The notes under the pieces are model-generated. The model was not told the origin of the DNA and made no database searches. It was given only the letters and a program-made list of their open reading frames with translations. Shown in pieces: positions 23,416 to 34,263 of a stretch of DNA of 64,000 nucleotides (positions are counted from its first letter, which is position 1; each line of letters begins with the position of its first letter). This stretch comes from Ganoderma boninense. Taxonomy: Eukaryota > Basidiomycota > Agaricomycetes > Polyporales > Polyporaceae. Location: positions 713,252 to 777,251 of the forward strand of contig CM035314.1 of the NCBI GenBank assembly GCA_002900995.3, read 5' to 3'. The position numbers were made by a program, and so were the translations under genes.

Positions 23416-26400
23416 TTAGTAGAGACGACTCAAAGCATGTCGGATGTTCATAATCTCCTCCTGTAAGAGCATCCAACAAAGTCAGAAACTTTCCTGTCAA
23501 TCTCATAAAAAAGCGAGCGCACGCACGAAGGCATCGTCCTCCCACGGCTTGATCCCGTAACTCAACATCTCCTGGACGTCCGCATCCGTCATACCGAACT
23601 CGTTAAACTCCTCTTCGTCATAGTACTCGGCCTCCTCGTCGTACCCGTATTCGTGGGCGTAGTCGTCCTCGTCCTCGTCTTCGTCATACCCGTCGGATCC
23701 CAGCCCATAGGCATGCTCGTCGTACGGCGCGACAGCCCACAGGTCCTTCCGCCACGGCAGCGGCACAAGTGCCTCCGCAAGGATGCGCTCCTCCGCACGC
23801 CCAGCCCCGAGGTCCAGCGGCTCGTCCTGGACGCACGCGTCGAAAGCCGCGCGCATGCGCTCGAGGCGCGCGGCGTCGGTCCACCACCCGCGCTCAGGTA
23901 GATACGTCGCATCGTGCGCATACACGCAGCTGCCCCCTGCAGCGAAGCGGCAGCTGCCCAGCAGCCAGTACACACAGACATTCCTCCCTCTGCACCATGA
24001 CGCGCAAATTAGTACGTGAGACAAGCAGAAATTTTGGAGGCTACGCACAGCTCGTCCCGGACGCTCTTCGAGTCCGGGGCATGCCTGAACCGGCACGTCT
24101 TCCCATAGCGGCAGCCCGTGTCGCTCGTGTTGTAGTACCTGCACGCCATGCCTGTGCCGGGGTGCGCGAAGTCCTCCGAGTCCGACTCGTCCTCGACGTC
24201 CATCGCGACGTCCTTGTCGCGCTTCGAGCGGACGAGGTGGTCTTCCGGCCAGTCGATGCTACCGGCTTCATCGAGCATATCGCGTACGTTCATCCTCTCC
24301 TGAACTGCGGGCATGTTGAACTTGTCGATGGTGAGCAGCCACTCCAGGTCTGTCAGGAGCGCGTCGACTGAGCAACACGAGAATCTAAAACCAGGACAGA
24401 AGGCTGCATACCTGCAAGGGCAGCGTTCAGCCGATCCAGCTCCTTCCGAGCAAGGGCCCTACGATACAGCGCCTTGACGTGCTTGGGGTCATACATGAGC
24501 GCGCGGGTCGCCGCGCTGTCTGCAGCGTCCCACAACTCGAGCTTCAGCAGGCACGCCGCGAGGTTGGACAGGTAGACCGGCTGCGGGCCGCCAACCAACG
24601 CTGCCTCGCGATACTTCTCCGCGGCTTCTTCCCACTTCTCTTGCTTGAAGAGAGTGTTGCCCTGTGCCATGCCGCGCGAACGCGAGGTCAGCCAGATCGC
24701 ACTGCATAGAAAAAGGCGGATGGACACCCACCTCAGCCTTCAGGGCGTCCGCGCGCGTGCTCTTCTCCGCCTTCAGCTTCCTGCGAGCCTCCGCGCGCAC
24801 CGCAACCTCCGCGTCGCGTGCCCTCGGCTCGCGCGGCGGGGGCGGAGGGGGCGCAGGCGCAGGCAACGGGATCTCCGCCTCCACCTCCGTAATCGCCTCC
24901 CTGCTCCCGTCCGAGAAGAAATTGGTCCCCGCCGAGAAGGTCCTCGTCCCCAGATCCCCTGGCTGGATCCTCACCCCGCACATCTCGAAGATCAGCCGTG
25001 TCGAGCCCTGTTCCCCGTTCACGTCCCCGACGTACCCCAGGTACCCCTCCCCGACGCGCGCGAACACCGCCGGGCTCTCCTGCGCCGTGTCGCCGGTAAT
25101 GGGATCGGGGGCGAACACGTACGACTCGACGTGCGAGGTTGCGGTGGGGAGGTAGATGGCGTGCTCGCGCGGGGCGTTCTTCACGTGCAGCGCCTTCGCG
25201 CTGACCGATGGCAGGAGCGCGTCCTTGTTGAGAGGCGCAGGGATGCCGGAGGGGTTGAGCGCGGTCGTGGTGCGGAAGTACGAGCCGCGTTCCCACGGGA
25301 CGCCCCAGCGCGCGAAGAAGGGGCGTGTCTGGTTGGGCTTCAGGTGGGTGGTGAACTGCAGCGCGAGGACGACGATCCCCCCTGCACGCGTGTAGTTGAT
25401 GAGGCTCGCGAGGAGCTTTTTGTGCTTGGACTTGGCGAGCGCGGGGTCTGAGAGGATGATCGCGTCCGGGCGCGGTGACGCGGAGGTGGAGAGCGCCGCC
25501 TGGGCCGCGCGGGGTTGCTCCACTTCAGTAACATTCGCGTTCTTGCGAAGGGCTTGGTAGAATTGCACATACATCTCGTCGTGGTAGTGCGGCTTCTCGA
25601 GAGAGATGATGAGGATGTTGCGCTTCGGTCCGAGGTCAGCGGCAACAGAGGTCGAAGGGTCAGGGCCCGGTGGCATATCTTCTTCCACGAAAGCTAGGCC
25701 GGTATAGATCTTTCGAGTTGCGCGTGAGCTTTGGCGGTCATTAAATTAGGTACCACCTATGCGTAAACACGTACCACATCAGGAACGCCATCCCCAGGAG
25801 GAATTGGCGCACGAGACCCAGGCCAGAAGCACATTGCAAGGATGAGGTTGGTCGTAGCAGATTCCCCGCGTATGTTTCCAACATATCCGACGCGACCGCG
25901 TCCAATCCTCGCGAATGCGGCGGGAGTTTTGTAAGTACCTGCATGCGACAGTGCGCCATTCTTGACCTTCTTTGCAACAGCAGGGGAGACGTAAACTACA
26001 TCTTCGAGCGCCACGTTGTCCGCATGCATGGCTGCCCGGAATGTGCAACGCTTGACGAGGCTTTTGGTATTGAGGCTCTTCACTTGTGGGTTGACTGCGA
26101 AGCTACTACCATCGCCACATGCCGCAGATACGCACCACGGTCTGCCCCAAGCGGTCTTGAACGTGATGTTGATATTGGGATAAAGGGCGGACGAGGTGAA
26201 TGGCCCAGCATATATGACCGTTCCACCCGCCTCCGCGTACTCGGCCAGCCGCGTGAGGAGCTCGTGGTGCTCCGGTTCTGTCACATCGCCGTCGGCGAGA
26301 ATGACTGCATGGGGACGGGTGGTACTTGTGAGGTAGCGACGGGCCTGGGACGGCGTCCTTGCTTTGCACACCACATCCTTCTTTGCGAGTACGGAAAGAA

Positions 26401-26473
26401 GATGTCTGTTGGCCTGATCGAAGCCTTCCTCGAATTTGAGACAAAGAATGACGATCAAAGGTTTGGTTGACAT
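23416..26473 (-). CDS. Copy 5: two Rossmann-like domains + TPR + two CCCH (intact, 907 aa)
   Basis: Exons 25771-26473, 24732-25693, 24412-24661, 24049-24349, 23527-23989 and 23416-23460 close in phase. Domain 1 starts MSTKPLIVILCLKF (RPHAVILADGDV, GGTVIYAGPF, GRGRVGYVGN). Domain 2 starts RNILIISLEKPH (PDAIILSDPALA, GGIVVLALQF, EGYLGYVGDVNGEQGS). The TPR block runs from GNTLFKQEKWEEAAEKYREA to YRRALARKEL in one 250 nt exon, without the intron of copies 1, 4 and 7. The fingers are CRYYNTSDTGC..TCRFRH and CVYWLLGSC..CVYAH, then GWWTDAARLERM, a strongly acidic tail and a 15-codon last exon (EEIMNIRHALSRLY). The linker intron between the domains uses a GTGTTT donor in phase 1, as copy 8 does in the same place; this splice is the least certain. 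Confidence 0.85.
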
Positions 26474-27058
26474 GACAGTTTTCGTTTTGAATGTGCTTCC
26501 TAGTGGAGTAGAAAGAGGGTGAATACTAGACAATGTTCCGAAAGGTAGGAGGAGGAAGAAGGTGAGGCAGGGAATACTTACCCCACTAGGAGTGATTCAA
26601 TGGTATGGAGTGAACAGTCCAGGCTTCCGCAGGGGCAGATGTATGCCAATAGTATCTGCCACCAGCAGTGAGGTTGCATAGTTAATAGGTAGGAGGCCCA
26701 GTGCTCCGCATATACACTGAATCTGACATACCACAGTACGTAGAAAGAAGAACGCCACTGATGCGGCCCTGCGTGTCGACAGTAGATGGGAGTCGCAAGC
26801 AAAGCCACGACTCAGTGGCATGCCGGTCTCGGCCCCTTTCGTGTCGCGTGCTGCCACGTGATCGCGTTCTTACGCGATGAATCTGCAGTTGGTCGGCGTC
26901 CGAGTCTTGAGCTTGAATTCGTTCTGGTGTCAATCTCCTGTATCTAAAACATTTCAACCATTTTTTTTTCATTTTCCCCGTATGACATTGTTCAGCTCTA
27001 TCGCGTCCGACTCATCTCCATTGCCGCGCACTGGGCTCCTGGCCCACATGCTCGAACT
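26474..27058. other. Intergenic, promoter region of copy 5
   Basis: It holds the E-box 12-mer at 26855-26866 and a T-run at 26961-26971. No gene seen. Confidence 0.5.
26855..26866 (-). promoter_or_regulatory. CGCGATCACGTG, shared upstream element (copy 5)
   Basis: Exact 12-mer on the gene strand about 382 bases before the ATG at 26473. Identical to the elements upstream of copies 7 and 8. Confidence 0.5.
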
Positions 27059-28070
27059 TCAATCAACATCGCGGTCGACCACGCTCAAGTAGCCCAGCAT
27101 CGCGACGCCCGATCCACGCGTGTAAAAGTCTTCGCGCGGTGCCGCCATCTGAGCCCTCTCCGAGGCAGAGGGGAGGGGTATCTCCGCTTCCTCCGCGATC
27201 TGCTCATCGGACACCACCCCGTTCCGCAAGCTGCACGAGCTCACATAGCGCCGGCACCCCATATCCCCCGGCTTGATCGTGACCCCGCACATCTCGATCG
27301 TAAGCCGCGCCGAGCCCTGCTCCCCGTTCACGTCCCCGACGTATCCCAGATAGCCCTGCCCGACGCGCGCGAACGCCGCTGGGGTCATCTGCGCGTCTGC
27401 GCCCCGGATCGGCGTGGGCTCGAAGACGTGCGACTCGATGTGCGACTCGGACCCAGGGAGGTACACAGCGACCGCGCGCTGGACGCCCTTCAGCACCACG
27501 GCCTTCATGCTGTACTCGGGCTGAAGGGCGCGCGCGGACAGCGGGGGCGGGAGGCCGGCGGGGTTGAGCACGAACGTCGTGCGGAGGTAGTCGCCGACGT
27601 CCCAGGGCAGGCCCCAGCGGCCGAAGAAGGTGCGTGCGTTGGCGGGGGTGAGCTCTGCGTAGAAGTCCATGGCTAGGACGACGGTCGCGCCCTCGTGTGC
27701 GAAGTGGATGAGCTTGTAGAGGAGGGCGGTGTGCGCGGGCTGGAGGATCGCACCGTCCGCGACGACTCAGGGACGACGTCCCCTGGGCGGGGTGACGCGG
27801 ACAAGGTGGCTGCTGCTGTGTCTGTGTCATGCATGATATTGATCTATGCGTTGCGGATGAGGCCGTTGAAGATCTGGGAGTGGTCTTCTTGAAGCTTGCG
27901 CCTGCTTGCTAGCGACAAGATGAAGACTCGGGGGAGGGTCCTGGTCGCTGGAGTGGTCCTCGAACCCCGAGCATTGGATGAAGCGTTGTAGACTGCTGTG
28001 ACTGCAATACAGTTTGATTGGGGGCGTGGTCAGTGTAGTGTTGGCCTACTCACTTGGCATCGCAATAATT
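27059..28070 (-). pseudogene. Copy 6: decayed domain-2 fragment
   Basis: Closest to copy 4 domain 2: it keeps the block FYAELTPANARTFFGRWGLP, then LNPAGLPPPLSARALQPE and GYLGYVGDVNGEQGS, plus LGYL near the end. Domain 1, the TPRs and the zinc fingers are absent. At the 5' side a TAG (27844-27846) follows FNGLIRNA. A net +5 base change near 27764-27771 then shifts the frame inside what is GDVVLVADS in copy 4. The stretch ends at a stop at 27059. It cannot make a family protein, although the open 27059-27670 segment could still be called as a gene by software. Confidence 0.8.
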
Positions 28071-28461
28071 CCGCTGGTGCTTTCTCTACTGCTCTTCTCT
28101 TGACCGCCCCGGTGTATCCGAGTCGGATGTCGTTGAACGGATGTCGTTGAACGGATTTATTCAGGGAGTAGATGTTTCTTGCCTGATTGTAGTACAAAGA
28201 TGATGGAGGTTGAGACACAGGCGGATAACTATAATACCGTACTTAGGGGTTGTCAGTGAAAGTCAAGTGAAGGTGGGCGTGCTTTCTTTGGGTGCCCCCG
28301 CCGCTGGGCGCCACTCGTGCGAGTGGCCAGTGTCACGGCGAGCAAAGCCGTTACACATGTTCGTAACGTTCCCGCTCCCTCGTCGCTCGCGGTCGAAAAA
28401 GTCTGGCAGAGTTCAAGCAGGAATACGGCGATACAACAGGAGTGAGTTGCCATGCCAAACG
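28071..28461. other. Short intergenic region between copies 6 and 7
   Basis: No gene. Two tandem 14 bp units (atgtcgttgaacgg) lie at 28127-28140 and 28141-28154. Confidence 0.5.
28127..28154 (+). repeat. Two tandem 14 bp units
   Basis: atgtcgttgaacgg occurs twice in direct tandem, exact. No function suggested. Confidence 0.85.
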
Positions 28462-30806
28462 CTACATCCCAGCCAACCGGAGCCGTTCGAGCCCAGCCCT
28501 TAGCACGAGCTCCTTCTCCTCCATGGAGAGCCCCGTCTCCTCCGCGACCCTCTCAAGCAACATCATGTTCATCTCAAATTCGTACTCCATCGCAGCGCGC
28601 TCCTCCTCGCTCATCTCTGAGCTCAAGTCCAAGCCCAAGTCCGAGCCCAAGTCCGAGTCCGAGTCGTCCGACGACCCCTTCGCCATCGAGTTGAAGTCTG
28701 CATGCACCCACGCGTCGTGCATGAACGGCGCAGGGATCAGCGCCTCCGCGAGTATGCTCTCCTTGACGCGCCCCGCGCCCAGGTCGAGCGGGTCCGCCTT
28801 CGCCGCGGCGTCGAACTCGGCGCGCAGGCGGTCGAGCCGCCCCGTGTCCGTCCACCACCCGCCCGCGCGCGGGAGGTACGTGCCGTCGTGCGCGTACAGG
28901 CAGGTGTCCTTCTCGGCCTTGCCGCACGCGCCGACGAGCCAGTACACGCATACGTTCCGTCCTCTGTTAGGCGTGGAGCCGCTGGGGTCAGCACTTGCAC
29001 TTGCACATGGCGGGGAACAAAGGAGGGAGGGCCCGGGGAGGGAGAGGGGACTCACATGTCGTCGCGGACGCTCTTCCAGTCGGGGGCATGGCGGAACAGG
29101 CATCTGTCGGCCCCGTACCTGCAGCCGTGAGGGGCGCGGTTGTGGTGGCGACACGAGATGCCGTTGCCTTCGTGCTCGTAGTCGTCCGTGTCGGACGGGT
29201 ATTCGACGTCGATCGCGCGGTCCTCGGCTTCTGGCTGTCTAGTGCGTGCGGAACGTTTTCCAGGTGCGCGGCCAGGGACAGGATGGGTGCCACCGGCGGA
29301 CTCAGCGGTGCTGATGGGTCGTAGACGTTCCAGGATTTGCTGCTCGGCGAGCGCGGGGACGTTGTCGGGCTCTATGGCAAGGAGACGCGATATGTCTGGT
29401 GTCGAAGTAGAGAGGGGAAGGAGTCAGCATAGCCTCTGGATAAAGCGACAGTGAGTTACTTGCCGCTCTCCGCGCCGTCGATGAGCCCCAGCTCCTTTCG
29501 TGCCAAAGCTCTGCGGTAGAGGGCTTTGACGTGTTTCGGGTCGTGCAACAGTGCGCGGGAGGCGGCGTCCTCTGCGAGCTTCCACCTGCATGGACGCGCG
29601 AACGGGGGTCAGCATTTGAATTTGGGAAACGCGAAGACGGCATGATCCCGACTCACAAATCGAGCTTCAGGAGCGCCGCGGCGAGGTTGGACATGTACGT
29701 CGGCTCAGGCGCTGCCATCGCAGCGCACGCCCGGTACAGCTGTGCAGCCTGAAGCCACGCTCCTTCGCGGAAGAGTATGTTTGCCTATGTTGTAGCGCGC
29801 ATGGTGAGTCAGCGCTCAATCGACTGTTACGTTCACAGAGCGAAGGCAGGACATACCTCGTCTTTGGTCTTCTCTGCAAGCTTCCGTTTGCGTGCTTTGA
29901 TCGTCTCCCTCTGCAAGCAGTGGAGTGTCACATCGAACTCGCGAGGACGGCGTACGCCCTCGGCCGGTCCCTTGTATTCCGCAGGACCCTGCACCCCAAT
30001 CAGTTCCACAGCAATCACTTTTTTGGCTGCACACTCACGGGTGGAGGCACCCCAGTGCCCAGGGGACGATGCGCACGCGAACCAGGGTACAAGCACATTG
30101 CAGCGATGAGCTTGACGCTGCGCTGGTCGTACAGCACGTCTCCCACGTATCCCAACCGGCCGCGCCCCATGACCGTGAACGCGTAGGGGGTCTTGTACGT
30201 CTGGCCAAGCGGCGGCCTCCAGCCCTTCTTGTCCCTGCGCCTCCCCGCCGACAGCTGCGCCGCGACGCGCGCGTCGAGATGGAGTGCGTCCTCGAGTGCG
30301 ACACCCTTGATCCAGTTCCCGCGCGTCGCGTACTTGCCCGTGAGCCCCTTTGTGTCGATCCTGCCCTCCTTTCCCTTCGAGTTGTAGTTGGAGTTGGTGA
30401 AGGTGTTGAGCGCGGTCTCGGCGAAGGACTCCTCGTGCGCGCGCCAGGGCACGCGCCAGTCGTCCATGAACATGACGCCGAGCTTCGCGGGCCCGACGCG
30501 CTGCGCGAAGGCGCCGTCGAAGATGACCGTGCCGCCGTCGCGCGCGTAGTGCACGAGCTTCGGCAGGAGCGCGCGGTGCTCGGGCTTGAGCACCGCCGCG
30601 TCGGTCACGACGATCGCGTATGGGCGCGTGGTGCTGTTGAGGTAGCGGAGGGCTTCTGGGGGAGTCTTGGCGTGGCGGACGAGGGTGCGGGTGGGGAGCG
30701 TGGTGAGGAAGTGGTGGGCGAGGGGGTGGGCGCCATCCCAGATGTCGTCGAGGCCGATGATAATGATGAGGGCTTTCAGATTCGGGTCTATGCGAGTGGA
30801 CTGCAT
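28462..30806 (-). CDS. Copy 7: single Rossmann-like domain + TPR + two CCCH (intact, 663 aa)
   Basis: Exons 30039-30806, 29857-29988, 29657-29784, 29464-29585, 29056-29395 and 28462-28963 close in phase. Domain 1 (256 codons) has LKALIIIIGLDD, RPYAIVVTDAAV, GGTVIFDGAF and GRGRLGYVGDV. Domain 2, about 300 residues in the other copies, is absent. A 44-codon linker (ending in basic KARKRKLAEKTKDE) leads directly to the TPRs (ANILFREGAWLQAAQLYRA, YMSNLAAALLKLDL, KALYRRALARKEL). Fingers are CRHHNRAPHGC..CLFRH and CVYWLVGAC..TCLYAH, then GWWTDTGRLDRLRAEF. The tail is acidic (SDDSDSDLG) with a helical end. The intron 29396-29463 has a GC donor (GCAAGT). The only copy without domain 2, so domain 2 is dispensable for keeping an open frame. 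Confidence 0.85.
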
Positions 30807-31471
30807 GTTCGTTCGTTGGGATGCTCTGCGGAGTCTCGAGCCATTGGTCCTAGGTCGTTGTGCATGAGAACAGGCTCACTCACCGTAATCCTCCACTTCA
30901 ATGCCTATCTCTCCTTAACAAGACTGTATAATTTGTCTACCAGGGATCAACAGACCACTGACGACGTGGCTCAAGACTGGTAATGTGACTCGAGTGGCTG
31001 GGGTGGAAGAGAGCTATAAATGGCTTTGTCGAAGATGTGCACCATGAGTATAAGACGTACCACAGATATGTAGTCTGTTGACACGTACACGGACAACGGA
31101 GGGGAGGGTGGTAGTGGCGCGTTGAACAAGTTCGAATTTCGAAACGAACCGATGCGAGCCGATGCGTCAAGTGTTTGTCGAACGCCTTCCCGAGCGCTCG
31201 CGGCGCGTGGCGCAATTAAGGACGCGTATCTGAGGCACGTGATCGCGTCGTTCCTTCCGCCAGGTTCCTGCCAGGGCCCAGTGCCAGCAGGCGGCACCGT
31301 GCCAATCGTCAGCCGGACAAAGACGCGGCTACTCACAGGGAAGTGGATAGTCCGCGTCAGTTACTAGTTGACGCACGAGTGTAATACAGTTTAATGAGAT
31401 AAATACTCAACGCTACAGCGAAGTGATTCATACCCCCCACGCATGAGCCGGCCCACAGGGTCGACTCTTTC
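30807..31471. other. Intergenic, promoter region of copy 7
   Basis: It holds the E-box 12-mer at 31236-31247. No gene seen. Confidence 0.5.
31236..31247 (-). promoter_or_regulatory. CGCGATCACGTG, shared upstream element (copy 7)
   Basis: Exact 12-mer about 430 bases before the ATG at 30806. Flanked by GGCGCA-type sequence, as at copy 8. Confidence 0.5.
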
Positions 31472-34263
31472 CTACTCTCGCAAGTACTCATCATCCTGGT
31501 AAAACCCAAATCCACGATCGCGAAACTGCACGCTGTACGTCGCAATCGCCCACAGCTCCTGCCGCCACGGCAGCGGCACGAACGCCTCCGCGAGGATGCG
31601 CTCTTCAGCCTGCCCAGCCCCGAGATCCAGCGGGCCCTCTTTCACGGCCTCGTCAAACTCCGAGCGTATGCGCTCGAGGCGTGCGGTGTCGGTCCACCAC
31701 CCGCGCTCGGGAAGGTACCTCGCGTCGTGCGCATATATGCACTTCCCGGATGCATCAAAGCGGCAGTGGCCAAGCAGCCAGTAGACGCACACGTTCCGTC
31801 CCCTGGTCCCGCAATCAGACCGTAGACAAGGCTGACACTTAATGCGCACTCACAGTTCATCTCGAACACTCTTCAAGTCGGGAGCATGGCTGGAGCGACA
31901 GGCCGCCCCCTTGCGGCAGCCGGCGTCGCTCGTGTTGTAGTCCCTGCATGCGAGTCCGGTGCTTGCATGCGCGGAGTCCTCCGAGTCGGGCTCATCGTCG
32001 ACCTCCATCGCGAGGTGCTCGTCGCGCCGGGCACGGACAGACGGGTCGTCCAGCCAGTTGGCGTTCCTATCGCGCGCAAGCACTGTCTCCCGTATCCCGA
32101 CCTTTTCCGTGAGCGCGGTCATGTTCATCTTATCGATCGCGAGCAGCCACTCCAGGTCTACGAAACACCACATAAAGCCTCGAGTCAGTACTAGTGACCC
32201 AACAAGAAAATAAGATGCTTTGGAGACGAGGTGCAATTCGTACCTGTAAGTGCATCTTTGAACCGTTCAAGGCCCCTGCACGCGAGAGCCCTGCGATACA
32301 GCGACTTGACGTGCCTCGGATCGTGGATGAGTGCCCGTGTCGCCGCGCTCTCCGCGACTTCCCACAGCTCCATCTTCAAGAGGGCCGCGGCGAGGTTCGA
32401 CACGTAGACAGGGTGCGGGCCAGCTAGCAGCGCCGCCGCACGGTACTTCTCTGCCGCCTCGGCCCACTTCTGCTGGCCGAACAAGGCGTTGCCCTGTCCG
32501 GTCGCGCCCAGAGGGAGGGTGTCAGCTCGCGGCGTCTAGTGATTTCCTGGGCACGGACCTCATCCTTGAGTGCATCTGCACGCGTGCGCTTCTCCTCCCG
32601 GAGCTTCGTCCTCGCCTCCGCCCTCGCCACGACCTCCTCCTCGCGCGGCCTCGGCTCCCTCGGGGACGGCGCAGGAGCCACAGGTGCAGGCAGCGGGACC
32701 TCCTCCTCGGTCTCGATGATCGGCTCGGGCGTCCCGTCCGGGTTGATGCACACGCCCGCCGAGTACACCCGTGGCCCCAAGTCGCCCGGCCTGATCTGCA
32801 CCCCGCACATCTCGAACACGAGCCGCGTCGAGCCCTGCTCCCCGTTCACGTCCCCGACGTACCCGAAATACCCGTGCCCGACCGCTGCGAGCGCCGCGGG
32901 GCTCTCCAGCGCCTGCGCAGGGGCGAGGCGCTCCGGGGCGCGCGAGCGCGACTCGACGCGCGAGGCCGCGGTCGGGAGGTACACCGCGTGCGCGCGCGGG
33001 ACGCGGCCCAGGTGGACGGACAGCGCGCTCACTCGTGGCTGGAGCGTGCCGGCGTCGAGGGGCGGGGGGACCCCGGCGGGGTTGAGCGACGTGGTGGTGC
33101 GGTGGTACGAGCCGCCGTCCCAGGGCACGCCCCACGCGGCGAAGAAGGCGCGCAGCGCGCTGGGCTTCGCCTTCGCCGTGTTGCCGAACTGCAGCGCGGC
33201 GACGACCGTGCCGCCGGCGCGCGCGTACGCGACGAGCCGCGTGAGGAGCTTGCTGTGCTTCGGGCTTGTGAGGGCGCAGTCGGAGAGGATGACGGCGTCT
33301 GGGTGCGGGGTCGCGGTGAGCGCGGCCTGTGCGGCGCGGGGCTGCTGGACCTCGGTGAGGACGGCGGTCTTGCGGAGGGCTTGGTAGAACTGGGGGTACA
33401 TTTCGTCCATGTACTCGGATCGCTCGAGGGAGATGACGAGCACGTTGCGCTTGGGTGGGGAGACGGGAGGCGGCACATCGTCCTCCACAATCGCTATCCC
33501 AGTGTGGATCTATATACCTGTCGATAAGCTCCGTGGCCCTTGCGATGGATGCAAAACTACCGACCACCTCTGGGACGCCGTCACCTGGAATGATGGGTGG
33601 GCGAGCCCCTGGCCAGAAGCACAGCGCGAGGAGCACGCTCACTGTGATAGGCTCTGGGCTGAAATGCCCCATGTATGCAACGCGCCCGCGCCCAATCTTC
33701 GCGACAGCGGCGAACGTCTCGTAGGTCTGGTCAGACGAGGACTGGCCCTCCGGGGGATTTTTGATTTTCTTGGCATGGCCTGGTCTGACGTAGATGGCGT
33801 CCTCGAGTGCGACGTGGTCGACGCGCGTCGACTTGAGATAGCACTTCTCGACGATGCTCTTGGTCGCGATGCCCTTCACGCGTGAGTTCACCGCATAGCT
33901 ATCGCTGGTGTATGCGGACACACGCCATGGCAAGCCCCAGACGTTCTTGAACATGGTCTTCAGATCGGGGTACAGGACGGTTGAGCTGAATATCCCTGAG
34001 TAGACCACGGTCCCCCCAGCCTTGGCATACTCGACGAGCCGCGGAAGCAGCTCGTGGTTCTCCGGATACGTGACGGCAGCATCGGAGACGATCACTGCGT
34101 GAGGGCGCGCGGTACTATTGAGGTAGCGGCGCGCCTGAGAGAGGGTCTTTGCCTTGCGAACCACGGACTTCTGAGCCAGGGTAGGAATGGTATCAGGATT
34201 GTATTCTTCGAGGATCGTTGACGATTGGAGGCAAAGAATGACGATCAAGGGTTTTGCAGCCAT
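31472..34263 (-). CDS. Copy 8: two Rossmann-like domains + TPR + two CCCH (intact, 840 aa)
   Basis: Exons 33561-34263, 32559-33493, 32244-32493, 31854-32157 and 31472-31802 close in phase. Domain 1 starts MAAKPLIVILCLQS (ARPHAVIVSDAAV, GGTVVYSGIF, GRGRVAYMGHF). Domain 2 starts KRNVLVISLERSE (PDAVILSDCALT, GGTVVAALQF, GYFGYVGDVNGEQGS, EMCGVQI). The TPR block (GNALFGQQKWAEAAEKYRAA, YVSNLAAALLKMELWE, KSLYRRALACR) is one 250 nt exon. Fingers are CRDYNTSDAGC..ACRSSH (aromatic residue replaced near the last His) and CVYWLLGHC..KCIYAH. It ends soon after ILAEAFVPLPWRQELW, without the acidic tail and mini-exon. Its 703 nt first exon and phase 1 linker intron are shared only with copy 5, suggesting these two are sisters. 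Confidence 0.85.

Noticed and set aside
23503..23527. Earlier stop for copy 5 directly after the acidic tail (ALAFL)
   Set aside because: A GTGCGT donor at 23526 with an acceptor at 23461 gives the same mini-exon structure as copies 1 and 3, so the gene more likely ends at 23416.
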